Source of the DNA: Desulfobacteraceae bacterium UBA2174
GTDB lineage: Bacteria > Desulfobacterota > Desulfobacteria > Desulfobacterales > UBA2174
Assembly (NCBI GenBank): GCA_002327445.1
Contig: DCWA01000022.1
Span: 1 to 64,000, forward strand
Length of the DNA stretch: 64,000 nt
Direction of reading: 5' to 3'
Within the stretch, counting starts at the first letter, position 1. Every line of letters begins with the position of its first letter. Both the position numbers and the translations under genes were made by a program. The notes below the pieces were generated by a model. The model saw only the letters and a program-made list of their open reading frames with translations. It searched no databases and was not told the origin of the DNA. This document shows, piece after piece, positions 7,677 to 17,080 of this stretch.

Positions 7677-8927
7677 ATGAAAGATGTTGTGATTGTATCG
7701 GCTTGCAGGACCGCCATAGGAAAGTTCGGCGGCTCTCTGCGCGACATGAATGCCGCGGCCATTGCCGCTGTGACGATGAAAGAGGCGATTCGAAGAGCGA
7801 ACATCGATCCTTCCATGATCGATGATGTTCGCTATGGTTGTTGCATCGAGCCGGCGGATACGTTGAATGTGGCTCGAGTGGCGGCGTTGATGGCTGGTAT
7901 TCCCGACAGCGTGCCGGCGGTTACCGTCAACCGCGTTTGTATTTCCGGTATGGAAGCGGCGCTTTCCGGGGCGGCCATGATCCAGGCCGGCATGGCGGAT
8001 ATCATCCTAGCCGGCGGGGTTGAACACATGTCCGGGGTGGCCTATCAGGTGCCGGCGGCCCGGTGGGGGTGCCGTCTTCAGGACCAGGTGATGGTAGACG
8101 CATTGATGCGCTCGCTGTATTGCGGCTCCCACCTCATCCCGCATCCGGAAGATGGCCCGGTGGACAGCACTCAGCCGCCGCTTTCCCTTTTTCGAGGCAA
8201 GCCTTATATAATGGGACACACAGCGGAATTCGTAGCCCAACACCTTGATATTTCACGTGAAGATATGGATGCGGTGGCCCTGAGAAGCCACCATAACGCC
8301 GAGGCGGCCACGCTGGAGGGGCGGTTCCGGGAAGAGATTGTCGCGGTTGAAGTGCCCGGCAGGAAGGGGTCGGTTTCGATCTTCGAAGCCGATGAGCATT
8401 TTCGTCCGGGAATCACCTTGGCGGATCTGAGAAAGCTTCCCCCTGCTTTTGTCGCGGAAGGCGGAAAGGTGACTGCCGGGAATTCCAGCGGGCTGAATGA
8501 CGGCGCGGCCGGTATGGTGCTGATGAGTGCGGAAAAAGCCAACGAACTCGGTATTTCGCCGCTGGCGCGCATCAGGGCCACAGGGATGGGGGCGTGCCAT
8601 CCTTCCATTATGGGTCTTGCACCGGTCCCCGCGGTGCGAAGCCTGCTGTCCAAAAGTGGATTTGCCATTGCGGATTTCGACCGTGTGGAGGTCAACGAGG
8701 CTTTTGCCGCCCAGTATCTTGGTTGTGAACGTGAATTGGGGTTGTACCGAAACCGAACCAACCTGAATGGGTCGGGGATCGGATTGGGGCATCCCATTGG
8801 GGCGACCGGCGCCAGAATCATCGTAACGTTAATATACGGGCTCCGACAATCCGGGAAGCAACTGGGCCTGGCGACCTTGTGCGGCGGTGGGGGGGTTTCG
8901 ATGGCTTGCGCCATAGAAGCTTTATAA
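7677..8927 (+). CDS. thiolase (acetyl-CoA C-acyltransferase family)
   Basis: 416 residues from ATG 7677. VNRVCISGMEAAL carries the active-site Cys, GLGHPIGATGARI the catalytic His and LCGGGGVSMACA the second Cys. The N-terminus (VIVSACRTAIGKFGGS) aligns with thiolase starts, which argues against the longer frame from 7455. An insert of about 25 residues near 150-175 (LIPHPEDGPVDSTQP) is longer than in the upstream thiolase. It is GC-richer than that paralogue, so the two were probably not made by a recent local duplication. It likely cleaves or forms 3-ketoacyl-CoA. Confidence 0.9.
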   Translation: MKDVVIVSACRTAIGKFGGSLRDMNAAAIAAVTMKEAIRRANIDPSMIDDVRYGCCIEPADTLNVARVAALMAGIPDSVPAVTVNRVCISGMEAALSGAAMIQAGMADIILAGGVEHMSGVAYQVPAARWGCRLQDQVMVDALMRSLYCGSHLIPHPEDGPVDSTQPPLSLFRGKPYIMGHTAEFVAQHLDISREDMDAVALRSHHNAEAATLEGRFREEIVAVEVPGRKGSVSIFEADEHFRPGITLADLRKLPPAFVAEGGKVTAGNSSGLNDGAAGMVLMSAEKANELGISPLARIRATGMGACHPSIMGLAPVPAVRSLLSKSGFAIADFDRVEVNEAFAAQYLGCERELGLYRNRTNLNGSGIGLGHPIGATGARIIVTLIYGLRQSGKQLGLATLCGGGGVSMACAIEAL

Positions 8928-8964
8928 GGTATTAAAAACCTTTTCAGCCCGGAAAGGAAATCCA

Positions 8965-10122
8965 GTGACATCCGTACCCATGGAACATCAACTCGAAAAA
9001 GCCACCGAGGTGATCTGCCGCCAGGGGATGGTGCCGTTTCCGGCCGGCGAGACGGCCCGGGCCATCGTGGCCGAAGTGGTGGGCGACGAACCGGAGGCCC
9101 TGGCGTTGATCGCCGCCTTCGCCAAGGCCCCTTCCCAGACCCTGGACCAACTGGTGGCAAGCAGCGGCAAGAGCGCCGCCGAGATCGAGCCCCTGGCGGC
9201 GGACCTGGCCCGCAAGGGGCTGATCTTCAACCAGCCCAATTCGGCCGGCACCATGGTCTATCGCCTGCTGCCGCTGATGATGGTCGGGGTGATGGAGTAC
9301 CGTTTCATGGGGGCGCTGAGCGGCAGCGAGGACGAAAAGAGGCTCGCCCGGCTCTTCGAGAAGCTCCTGGCCGAGTTGCGCGACCAGGTGCAGGGCAACT
9401 ACGACGCCCTGCCGGCGCTTTTCGGAAAGGCGCCGGCGGTGGACCGCACCGTACCTGCCACCACCACCCATGAAGGGAAATCGATCCGGGTCATCCCGGT
9501 GCAAAAACCCTTGACCGGCGGCGAGGAATTCGTCCTGCCCAGCCAGACGGTGGATGAAATCATCGCCAAGTTCGATGACATCGCCGTGGGCCACTGCTTC
9601 TGCCGCCAGCGCCGGAGCCTTCTGGGCGAACCCTGCCGTTTTCACGCCCCCACCTTGAACTGCTTCACCTTCGGCAAATCGGCGCGCCATACCGTGGCCC
9701 AGGGCTTTGCCAAAAGGATCGGCAAGGACGAGGCCCGCCGGATCATGCGGGAGGCCGAGGCGGCGGGCCTGGTTCACAAGGCGTTTCATCCCGGATCGCG
9801 GGAATCGAGTCCGGAAACCAGCATCTGCAACTGCTGCAAGGACTGCTGCGACACGTTGCGGCTCTGGCGCGACGGCACCCTGCCGATGATCAATTCCACC
9901 TATCACCTGGCGGTGATCGACGAAGAGACGTGCACCGGTTGCGGGACCTGCGTGGACTGGTGCCCGACGGATGCCATCACGTTGGGCGATGAGGGGGTGG
10001 CCCGGCGGGATGAGAACGCGTGCATCGGCTGCGGGGTCTGCGCCCGTTTCTGCCCGGAGGAGGCGATTTCCCTCGAGGAAGGGCTCCGGCGGGTTTTCGT
10101 GATGCCGCCGCGGTTGCGGTGA
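8965..10122 (+). CDS. winged-helix/2x[4Fe-4S] ferredoxin-domain protein
   Basis: 385 residues. The first 110 residues are helical and resemble a MarR/winged-helix fold. The middle has a cysteine-rich part (GHCFCRQRR about residue 210, then ICNCCKDCCDTL about 290). The C-terminus has two bacterial ferredoxin clusters, CTGCGTCVDWCP and CIGCGVCARFCP. Proteins of this kind occur beside acyl-CoA or benzoyl-CoA degradation genes in anaerobes and may transfer electrons or sense redox state, but the role is not established here. GTG 8965 follows GGAAAGGA, and ATG 8980 is an alternative start. It closes the plus-strand operon and converges with the minus-strand operon that ends at 10486. Confidence 0.7.
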   Translation: MTSVPMEHQLEKATEVICRQGMVPFPAGETARAIVAEVVGDEPEALALIAAFAKAPSQTLDQLVASSGKSAAEIEPLAADLARKGLIFNQPNSAGTMVYRLLPLMMVGVMEYRFMGALSGSEDEKRLARLFEKLLAELRDQVQGNYDALPALFGKAPAVDRTVPATTTHEGKSIRVIPVQKPLTGGEEFVLPSQTVDEIIAKFDDIAVGHCFCRQRRSLLGEPCRFHAPTLNCFTFGKSARHTVAQGFAKRIGKDEARRIMREAEAAGLVHKAFHPGSRESSPETSICNCCKDCCDTLRLWRDGTLPMINSTYHLAVIDEETCTGCGTCVDWCPTDAITLGDEGVARRDENACIGCGVCARFCPEEAISLEEGLRRVFVMPPRLR

Positions 10123-10485
10123 ACCGGATTTGTCAGACCCGTCAAGCTGGTCAGACTAGTCAGCGCCGCCGCCGGCCACGGTAGTGTCGGGTTTGATCAA
10201 GGAGGTGACGACTGCCTTGGTAATTTCCGGATGCGTTTCCGCCGTCTCGTCCCGATGAACATGGATTCCCCCGGATCAGGTCCGGGGCAGGCTCTGGTCA
10301 AGTCCGGAATGACGGAATGGGACCGGACGAATCCGGGTTCCTTCAGCAGGCCGTCACCCCGGGCGAAGACCCGGGGTCCATTTCGAACGGCTGAAGAATT
10401 CCAGGAGTGTTTCCAGGCAATTGATCGTAGTCACATACAAGACTAGTCAGACCGGTCCGACGGGTCCGACAACAACCCCGGGCGA
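10123..10485. repeat. intergenic region between convergent operons with nonamer arrays and REP-like hairpins
   Basis: No gene is seen in this 363-base gap. It holds two short arrays with 9-base period: 10132-10162, units like GTCAGACCC, GTCAAGCTG, GTCAGACTA; and 10441-10470, units GACTAGTCA, GACCGGTCC, GACGGGTCC. Between them are two GC-rich hairpins, 10269-10287 (CCCCGGA/TCCGGGG) and 10357-10376 (CCCCGGG/CCCGGGG). They sit in text such as CCGGATCAGGTCCGGGG and CCGGAATGACGG, like dispersed REP-type elements of proteobacteria. The hairpins could stop transcription from both sides. Confidence 0.5.
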
Positions 10486-12489
10486 TCAAATGGCCAGGGC
10501 CGCCAGAAACCCGCCGTGGATGGCGTCGTTGAGCTTGCCCGGGGCGATGGTGTCCCCCACGGCGGTGTAAGGGATCCCCGCCTCCGCGAGGGCCTGGCTC
10601 AACCGTTGCACCGGTCTCGAGCCGGAGGCCGCGATCACGGTGTCGAAATCCTCCCGCGTCTCCCCCTCCGGGCCGTCCAGGGTCAGCCGCCGGCCGTCTT
10701 CGATGGCCACCACCTTGGTTTTCGTGCGGATCTTCACCCCGTGGCGGTCCAGGTTGGCCAGAAGGATCCACTTGGTGGACTTGCCCACGTCGGCGCCCGC
10801 CTTGGACAGCATTTCAAAGACCGTCACCTCGCTGGTACCCCGAAACATCAGCTCCCGCAGCCGCTCGGTGCTCTCGGCCTCGTAGGCGAAAAGAAAATGC
10901 AGGATTTCCGGGGTCAGGGTGCCCTTGGCGGCCACGAACAGGGCCGTCTCCAGGCCCACGGCCCCGCCGCCGATGATGGCCACGCGCCGGCCCAGGCGGG
11001 GATTGTCCCCCAGCACCTGCCAGGCGGTGAGGACATCGGGGTGGTCGATGCCGGCGATGGGCGGCATTAGGGCTTCGGCCCCCTCGGCCACGATGACGTG
11101 GTCCGGGGCCTTGCGGCGGACAAAATCCAGGTCCACTGGGGTGTCGAGGTGCAGCCGGATCTCCAGCCGGTGGAGCATGGCGCGGTAGTAACGGATCAAC
11201 TCGAGGATCTCGCGCTTGTGGGGCGGGGCCCCGGCGAGCCAGAGCTGGCCGCCGATGTCGTTGGTCCGTTCGTACAAAGACACCCGAAACCCCCGCTGGG
11301 CGGCGGTGACCGCCGCCTCCAGGCCCGCGGCGCCGGCGCCCACCACCATGATCCGCTTAGCCGGATCGGCCTGGAGGATTTTCCGTTCATACTCGTAACC
11401 GGCCAGGGGATTGCCCACGCAGAAGACCGGCCGACCGGAGAAAATCTGGTCGGTGCAGCCCTGGGAGCAGGCCAGACAAGGGCGGATCTCGGCGGCGCGC
11501 CCTTCGAAGGCCTTGCGGGGCCACTCGGGGTCGGCGATGAGCACCCGGCCCAGGTTGACCATGTCGGCACAACCGTCGCGCAGGATCTGCTCGGCCGTCT
11601 CGGGCATGGTGATGCGGTTGGAGGCCATCACCGGCACGTTGACGGCCTTCTTGATGTTCAGGGCGAGGTAGGCGTAGGCCGAGCGGGGCAGCTCCATGGG
11701 CAGTTGAGGCACCTTGGATTCGTGCCATCCGCCGGTGACGTTGATCACGTCCACCCCGGCGGCCTCGTAAACCTTGGCGATGGCCGGGGTTTCGCTGTCC
11801 GTGTTGGAGCCGGGGACGAAGTCGTTACCCGCCATGCGCACCGAGAGGGGGACTTCCGAGCCGATGCGCCGCCTCACCCGTTCGATGGTTTCCCGGGGGA
11901 AGCGGGCGCGGTTTTCAAAACCGCCGCCGTAGGCGTCGGTGCGCCGGTTGCGTAGCGGGGAGAGGAACTGGGTGAGGAGGTAGCCGGCCGAGGCGATGAT
12001 CTCCACCCCGTCGAAGCCGGCTTCCACCGCACGGACCGCGGCGGCGGCAAAGGCCTCCTGGACGCTCCCGATGTCTTCCAAGGTCATCTCCCGAGGCGTC
12101 ACCTTGGCGTAGGGGTTGAACACCGGCGACGGGCCGATGGGGGTCTGGCCGTCGATGAAGATGGGGTGGGAGTAGCCGCCGGCGTGAAAGAGCTGGATGA
12201 AGGCCCGGGCCCCTTCGCCGCGGATGATCCCGGTGAGCTTCCGGAAATCCGGGATGTATTCGTCGTCGCGCAAGCTCAGGGCCATGAGCCCCGAGCCGAT
12301 GAAATCGACGCCCACCGGGCCCACGGTGACGATGCCGGCGCCGCCCCGGGCCCGGGCGCGGAAGTATTCGTAGTAACGGTCGTTGAGCCGGCTGTCGTAG
12401 GAGTAGAGCAGTCCCAGGGCCGGGTAGGCGATGCGGTTCTTGATTTCCAGCCGGTTGATGGTGATGGGCGAGAAGAGATAGCGGTACAT
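10486..12489 (-). CDS. 2,4-dienoyl-CoA reductase-like NADH:flavin oxidoreductase (OYE family)
   Basis: 667 residues with the three-part design of FadH/BaiCD-type enzymes. An N-terminal old-yellow-enzyme FMN barrel runs from about 1 to 330. A 4Fe-4S motif follows, CLACSQGC then a Cys about 11 residues on (about 340-355). FAD/NAD domains carry MVVGAGAAGLEAAV (about 385) and VAIIGGGAVGLETAL (about 510). The family reduces conjugated enoyl or dienoyl-CoA double bonds with NAD(P)H. GGAGG lies just before ATG 12489. It is the last gene of the minus-strand operon, where a reductase for unsaturated intermediates fits a degradation pathway for unsaturated or branched acyl-CoAs. Cytoplasmic. Confidence 0.85.
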   Translation of the reverse strand: MYRYLFSPITINRLEIKNRIAYPALGLLYSYDSRLNDRYYEYFRARARGGAGIVTVGPVGVDFIGSGLMALSLRDDEYIPDFRKLTGIIRGEGARAFIQLFHAGGYSHPIFIDGQTPIGPSPVFNPYAKVTPREMTLEDIGSVQEAFAAAAVRAVEAGFDGVEIIASAGYLLTQFLSPLRNRRTDAYGGGFENRARFPRETIERVRRRIGSEVPLSVRMAGNDFVPGSNTDSETPAIAKVYEAAGVDVINVTGGWHESKVPQLPMELPRSAYAYLALNIKKAVNVPVMASNRITMPETAEQILRDGCADMVNLGRVLIADPEWPRKAFEGRAAEIRPCLACSQGCTDQIFSGRPVFCVGNPLAGYEYERKILQADPAKRIMVVGAGAAGLEAAVTAAQRGFRVSLYERTNDIGGQLWLAGAPPHKREILELIRYYRAMLHRLEIRLHLDTPVDLDFVRRKAPDHVIVAEGAEALMPPIAGIDHPDVLTAWQVLGDNPRLGRRVAIIGGGAVGLETALFVAAKGTLTPEILHFLFAYEAESTERLRELMFRGTSEVTVFEMLSKAGADVGKSTKWILLANLDRHGVKIRTKTKVVAIEDGRRLTLDGPEGETREDFDTVIAASGSRPVQRLSQALAEAGIPYTAVGDTIAPGKLNDAIHGGFLAALAI

Positions 12490-12529
12490 GGGAAACCTCC
12501 GGTTGTTCGGAAAGTGTCAGCTGATATCC

Positions 12530-12583
12530 GATCCGACGGATCCGAAAGATCGGACCGATCGGACCGATGGGTCGAATCGGACA
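12530..12583. repeat. 9-bp period tandem array (GATCGGACC type)
   Basis: Six consecutive 9-base units: GATCCGACG, GATCCGAAA, GATCGGACC, GATCGGACC, GATGGGTCG, AATCGGACA. It lies between the flavoenzyme and acyl-CoA dehydrogenase genes. Related arrays with the same period lie in other gaps of this window. Confidence 0.75.
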
Positions 12584-12605
12584 GGCGCTGTCAGCCCCGG
12601 CCGCG

Positions 12606-14462
12606 TCAAAACGCCCCGAAGGCCGTCTCGGGAATTTCCACCGCCGCGGCGCCCCCGGCCTGGACGCTGTTCATGCGGCCGTGGGTCACCGGCAGGAGGG
12701 TTTCGATGAAAAATTCCGCCGAACGGATCTGGCCTTCGTAAAAGGCCGCCTGGCGGTTTTTCTCCAGGATTTCCAATCGTTTTTCCCCCGTGGCACCGGC
12801 CAGCAGCCGGTCCAGGGCCGGGGCCGCCACGCCGGCGCGCCACAGCAGCATCCAGGCCATGACGCAGTCGCCGGTCACGTCCAGGAAAGGGCAGGCATGG
12901 GCGAAGGCGGCCCGCAGCCGCTCGCTCATGGCCATGGTGCCGATCTGCATAGCGGTCTCTCCCAGGCGATCCACCGCGGCCTCGAAGCGTTCGGCCAGGC
13001 CGCCAAGGGCGGCGTTCTGGCGGGCCTGAACGGCGGCTTTCTTCATCTCGCCCAGAAGGTTCAAGAAAACCTGGCCCCCGGCCATGCCCAGCTTGCGGCC
13101 CAGCAGGTCCATGGCCTGGATCCCGTTGGTGCCCTCGTAGATGGGGGCGATGCGCACGTCGCGCAGCAGTTGCTCCACCGGGTAGTCCTTGGTGTACCCG
13201 TAACCGCCGTAGACCTGGATCGCCAGGTTGCACACCTCAACCCCGCGGTCGGTGCAGTAGGCCTTGATCACCGGGGTGAGCAGGTCGAGCATGCCCTTGT
13301 AGAAGTCCCGCCGGCCCGGGTCGGGGTTGCACTTCTGTTGGTCGATGCACCAGGCCCCGTAGGCGATGAGGCTGCGCATCCCCTCCACGTGACTCTTCAT
13401 CCACATCAGCATGCGCCGCACGTCCGGATGGCGGATGATGGGCACCTGGGGCGAGGTGGGATCGAAGGATTTTTCCAGGTCCCGGCCCTGCTTGCGCTGG
13501 CGGGCGTATTCCAGGGCGTACAGGTAGGCGGCCGAGGCGCTGGTGGCGCCGATGGCACCCACCAGGATGCGCGCGGCGTTCATCATGTGAAACATCACCC
13601 GCATCCCCTTGTTGACTTCCCCCAGCAGCAGGCCTCGACATTTGCCCTTGGCGCCGAAGGTGAGCTGGCAGGTGGGGCTGGCGTGGATGCCCATCTTCTC
13701 CTCGATGGCCGTGCAGACCACGTCGTTTTCCTCCCCCAGGCTGCCGTCGGGGTTGACCCAGACCTTGGGCACGATGAACAGGGAAATCCCGCGTGTGCCG
13801 GCCGGGGCGCCCTCGATGCGCGCCAGCACCGGGTGGATGATGTTTTCGGTGAGATCGTGCTCGGCGTTGGTGATGAAGATCTTGTTGCCGTAAATGGAAT
13901 AGGTGCCATCGTCGTTGGGGCGGGCCGAGGTCTGGAGGTTGCCCACGTCGCTGCCGGCCTCCGGTTCGGTGAGCACCATGGTGCCGCCCCATTTGCCGGC
14001 GTACATTTTTTTTAGGAACATCTTCTTTTGCAATTCGGTGCCGAAGATCTCGATCATCTCCCCGGCGCCGTAACCCGACCAGCCGTAGAGAGTGAAGGCG
14101 TAGTTGGCCCCCAGCAGGTATTCGCTCACCGCCTGGGAAACCACGCTGGGCAGCCCTTGGCCGCCCAGTGCGGGATCCGCCGGCAGGGCGGTGTATTCGT
14201 TTTCGCAAAAGAGCCGGTAGGGCCGGTGGAAGCATTCCGGCACGAAGACCCGGTTGTTTTCGAAGCGCAATCCCTCCCGGTCGCCCGGCGCGAAGGTGGG
14301 CAGGATCTCCTTGAGAGCGAAGTTGCGCGCCTCGGTGAGGATGAGATCGAAGGTCTTCCGGTTGAACTCGCGGTAGCGGTCGGTCTTGCACAAACTTTCC
14401 ACTCCGAGCTGTTCAAAGAGGACAAAGTCGATGTCGCGGCGGTCGGCGATGAGTTGGGCCAT
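12606..14462 (-). CDS. acyl-CoA dehydrogenase, long (about 600-residue) type
   Basis: 618 residues, the size of the AidB/DmdC-like long dehydrogenases with a C-terminal extension. FAD and substrate-binding blocks are visible: MVLTEPEAGSDVGN (about 180) and GYGYTKDYPVEQLLRD. IAPIYEGTNGIQAMD carries the catalytic Glu of the YEGT motif. It introduces a 2,3 double bond into acyl-CoA and passes electrons to EtfAB. AAAAGGA precedes ATG 14462. It is a clear paralogue of the gene at 58851-60665, sharing the N-terminus MAQ.IADRRD.DFVL. In this operon it is one of three dehydrogenases, which suggests successive cycles on different chain lengths or stereochemistry. Confidence 0.9.
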   Translation of the reverse strand: MAQLIADRRDIDFVLFEQLGVESLCKTDRYREFNRKTFDLILTEARNFALKEILPTFAPGDREGLRFENNRVFVPECFHRPYRLFCENEYTALPADPALGGQGLPSVVSQAVSEYLLGANYAFTLYGWSGYGAGEMIEIFGTELQKKMFLKKMYAGKWGGTMVLTEPEAGSDVGNLQTSARPNDDGTYSIYGNKIFITNAEHDLTENIIHPVLARIEGAPAGTRGISLFIVPKVWVNPDGSLGEENDVVCTAIEEKMGIHASPTCQLTFGAKGKCRGLLLGEVNKGMRVMFHMMNAARILVGAIGATSASAAYLYALEYARQRKQGRDLEKSFDPTSPQVPIIRHPDVRRMLMWMKSHVEGMRSLIAYGAWCIDQQKCNPDPGRRDFYKGMLDLLTPVIKAYCTDRGVEVCNLAIQVYGGYGYTKDYPVEQLLRDVRIAPIYEGTNGIQAMDLLGRKLGMAGGQVFLNLLGEMKKAAVQARQNAALGGLAERFEAAVDRLGETAMQIGTMAMSERLRAAFAHACPFLDVTGDCVMAWMLLWRAGVAAPALDRLLAGATGEKRLEILEKNRQAAFYEGQIRSAEFFIETLLPVTHGRMNSVQAGGAAAVEIPETAFGAF

Positions 14463-14521
14463 GGTCGAAATCCTTTTCTGCGGATTGGGAGTTGAATTTC
14501 AAAAATGGTGCTTGGTTGTTT

Positions 14522-14548
14522 GACGGACCAGTCGGGCCAGTCCGATCT
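14522..14548. repeat. short 9-bp period array
   Basis: Three units, GACGGACCA, GTCGGGCCA and GTCCGATCT, in the 97-base gap between two dehydrogenase genes. It is a weak member of the nonamer family seen in other gaps. Confidence 0.45.
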
Positions 14549-14559
14549 TTTTGGCTTTC

Positions 14560-15705
14560 CTATAGTCCCATGAACTTACCGGCGATCTGCTTCATGATCT
14601 CGTTGGTACCGGCGAAAATCGACAGCACCCGGGTGTCCCGGAAGGTGCGTACCGCCGGGCACCGTTCCAGATTGGCTTCCGGGCCGCACAGCTCCAGGCA
14701 GCGGGCGGCGTTGCGATGGGCCATTTCACTGATCCAGTACTTGGCCATGGAGGTTTCCACCACCACGTTTTTGCCCGCCATGTGGTCCACGATCAGGGTG
14801 TCGAGAAAGGTGCGGCCCAGCCGCACCTCGGTGGCCATTTCCACCAGGGCGAACTGCACGTCCTGGGATCGGGTGCGGGGACGTCCGTCGATGATTTGGC
14901 CCTGCAAGTGGCCCGTTGCCCAATCCAGGGTGAACTCGGCCTGGGCTTGGGCTATCACCGCCACCACGAGGCGCTCCTGCTGAAGCTTCTCCATCAGCAT
15001 CAAAAAGCCGCTGCCGGCCTGCCCGAGGCGGTTTTCCGCTGGGATGCGGCAGCTTGAAAAGAACAGCTCGGCGGTGTCCTGGCTGTGGTAGCCCATTTTT
15101 TCCAGGTGCCGGCCGCGGGAAAAACCGGGGGTGCCGGCTTCCACCAGGTAGAGGGAGATGGCCTGGTGGGGGTTTTCCACCGCCGGGTCCTTGGCCGCCA
15201 CTACGATCAGGTCGGCGTTGATGCCATTGGTGATGAAGGTCTTGGCACCGTCCAGGACGACGGTGTCGCCATCCTGGATCGCCGTGGCGGTCATGGATGC
15301 CAGGTCGCTGCCGGCCCCCGGTTCGGTCATGGCAACGGCAGTGATGGTCTCGCCGCTGACGCAGCCGGGCAGATATTTTTGCTTCTGATCCTTGTTGCCG
15401 TAGGACAGGATGTAGGGCACCACGATGTCGCTGTGCAGCGGCGCGGCCAGGCCGTTGTGATTGGTGCGGCCGATTTCCTCGATGACGATCACCGAGTAGA
15501 GGAAATCCAGTCCCGGTCCGCCGTAGGCCGGCGGCACGCCCATGCACAGAAAGCCCTGGTCGCCCATGCGGCGCCAGATCTCGCGCGGCACGATGTGGGT
15601 CTCGGTTTCCCAGCGGTGGATTTCAGGGATCACCTCGGCCTCGAGGAAGGCGCGCAGGCGGCGGCGAAAGTCTTCGTGGGCGTCGGTGTAGGGGAGAATG
15701 TTCAT
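14560..15705 (-). CDS. acyl-CoA dehydrogenase
   Basis: 381 residues, standard length. AVAMTEPGAGSDLASM and KTFITNGINADL are the usual FAD and substrate-binding blocks. The C-terminal motif is SIFAGTNEIMKQI, so the YEGT Glu is replaced by Ala. LMEKLQQERLVVA in the middle carries the Glu used instead by isovaleryl-CoA and long-chain dehydrogenases. A branched or long acyl substrate is therefore plausible. It ends 97 bases before the next gene of the operon. Electrons would go to ETF in the cytoplasm. Confidence 0.9.
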   Translation of the reverse strand: MNILPYTDAHEDFRRRLRAFLEAEVIPEIHRWETETHIVPREIWRRMGDQGFLCMGVPPAYGGPGLDFLYSVIVIEEIGRTNHNGLAAPLHSDIVVPYILSYGNKDQKQKYLPGCVSGETITAVAMTEPGAGSDLASMTATAIQDGDTVVLDGAKTFITNGINADLIVVAAKDPAVENPHQAISLYLVEAGTPGFSRGRHLEKMGYHSQDTAELFFSSCRIPAENRLGQAGSGFLMLMEKLQQERLVVAVIAQAQAEFTLDWATGHLQGQIIDGRPRTRSQDVQFALVEMATEVRLGRTFLDTLIVDHMAGKNVVVETSMAKYWISEMAHRNAARCLELCGPEANLERCPAVRTFRDTRVLSIFAGTNEIMKQIAGKFMGL

Positions 15706-15761
15706 GGATTTGCCCTATTTCGGGTTAGTGGAGAAATTTGAAACTGGAAACTTGAGGCGAT

Positions 15762-15797
15762 GATCTGTCTGATCGGTCGGATCCGACGGATCGGTCC
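15762..15797. repeat. 9-bp period tandem array
   Basis: Units GATCTGTCT, GATCGGTCG, GATCCGACG and GATCGGTCC lie in the gap between a dehydrogenase and a CoA-transferase family gene. They are flanked by AAATTTGAAACTGGAAACTTG-like text that recurs near 15880 and 18240. Confidence 0.7.
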
Positions 15798-15814
15798 GAC
15801 GAACCCTTTACGCG

Positions 15815-15875
15815 CCGGCCGGGGTATTTATGCCATCCTGCGCCAAAGCGCGCAGTTGGTAAATTCCCCGGCCGG
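15815..15875. terminator. long inverted repeat (possible terminator or processing hairpin)
   Basis: A left arm CCGGCCGGGGTATTTA (15815-15830) and a right arm TAAATTCCCCGGCCGG (15860-15875) pair over 16 positions with one mismatch. They enclose a 29-base loop that itself contains GCGC-CAAA-GCGC. There is no U-tract, so simple Rho-independent termination is not assured. It lies inside the minus-strand operon. Confidence 0.4.
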
Positions 15876-15901
15876 GAACTGGAAGTTTGAAATTTGAGAT
15901 T

Positions 15902-17050
15902 TCAGATCACGCCCTCGGCGGCCAGGCGGTCCATCTCCGCCGGGCTGTAACCCAACTCGGCCAGGACGGCGCGGGTGTTGGCGCCGAACGCCACCGCCGG
16001 GGTGCGTACCGCACCGGGCGAGGCGCTCAGCTTCACCGACACGCCCAGGGCTTTTTCCGGCCGGCCGTCGGCGGCGGGAAGGTCCACCACCATCCGGCGC
16101 TGGATGAACAGCGGATCGTCAAAGACTTCGTCGAAGGACTGGATTCGCCCGAAACAGACGTCCAGAGGTTCGAGGACTTCGGTCCACTCGTCCAGGGTCT
16201 TGGTCCTGAAGCGCTCGCGGAAAAAGGCGATGATCTCCCGGCGCCGGTGGTCGTCATACTGCAATGGGGTGAATTCGGGCACGCCGAAATAATCGCAGAG
16301 ATTTTTCCAGAAGCGGTTTTCCACCGCGCCGATGGACAGATGGCGGCCGTCGGCGGTTTCGTAGGTGTTGTAGCAGGCGTAGCGGTGCGAGAGCATCGTA
16401 TCGGCGCGCTGAGGTGCCTTGCCTGTCAAATGGCGCCAGAAAATAGCGAAAGGCAAGAGCGAGACGCTTCCGTCGGTCATGGAAATGTCGATGTACTGAC
16501 CCTGGCCGGTCCGGCCGCGGTGGTGCAGGGCCAGGAGGATACCGATGACGGCGTTCATCCCCCCGCCCACCATGTCGGCGATCTGGATGCCGGGAATCGA
16601 CGGCGGCCGGTCCGGCTCTCCGATGAGCCCGAGCACCCCGGCCTGGGAGAGGTAGTTGACATCGTGGCCGGCCCGGTCGCGAAACGGTCCGTCCTGCCCG
16701 TAGCCGGTGATCGAGCAATAGATCACGTCCGGCCGCACCCGGCGCACCGCCTCGTAGCCGACCCCCAGCCGGTCCACCACCCCGGGACGAAAGCCCTCCA
16801 TCACCACGTCGCTGCGCGCGGCAAGATTGAAGAAGATCTCCCGCCCCGCGTCGGTCTTCAGGTTCAGCGATACGTGTTCTTTGTTGCGGTTGACGCTGGT
16901 CATGAAAAGGCCGTCGGCCAGGAAGCGCTTGTCCTCCACGCTGATGACCCGCGCCCCGTGATCGGCCAGGATCATGGAAGCGTAGGGGCCGGGCAGCAGC
17001 CGGGAGAGGTCGAGGACCGTGATGCCTTTTAGTGAACCTTGGTTTTGCAT
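15902..17050 (-). CDS. CoA-transferase family III protein, alpha-methylacyl-CoA racemase-like
   Basis: 382 residues, CaiB/BaiF fold. It begins ITVLDLSRLLPGPYAS. NRNKEHVSLNLK and DVVMEGFRPGVVDRLGVGY match the family, and RAGHDVNYLSQAGVLG carries the conserved Asp. The GHD-x-NY form is the one seen in alpha-methylacyl-CoA racemases (Mcr/AMACR), where Asp acts with a His to epimerise the 2-methyl centre. True CoA-transferases usually have a different context around this Asp, so racemase is the better guess. Its place between three acyl-CoA dehydrogenases suits branched 2-methylacyl-CoA oxidation, which needs the 2S epimer. Confidence 0.75.
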   Translation of the reverse strand: MQNQGSLKGITVLDLSRLLPGPYASMILADHGARVISVEDKRFLADGLFMTSVNRNKEHVSLNLKTDAGREIFFNLAARSDVVMEGFRPGVVDRLGVGYEAVRRVRPDVIYCSITGYGQDGPFRDRAGHDVNYLSQAGVLGLIGEPDRPPSIPGIQIADMVGGGMNAVIGILLALHHRGRTGQGQYIDISMTDGSVSLLPFAIFWRHLTGKAPQRADTMLSHRYACYNTYETADGRHLSIGAVENRFWKNLCDYFGVPEFTPLQYDDHRRREIIAFFRERFRTKTLDEWTEVLEPLDVCFGRIQSFDEVFDDPLFIQRRMVVDLPAADGRPEKALGVSVKLSASPGAVRTPAVAFGANTRAVLAELGYSPAEMDRLAAEGVI

Positions 17051-17080
17051 GATGCGGGTTCCTTCCAGACTTCTGATTTT

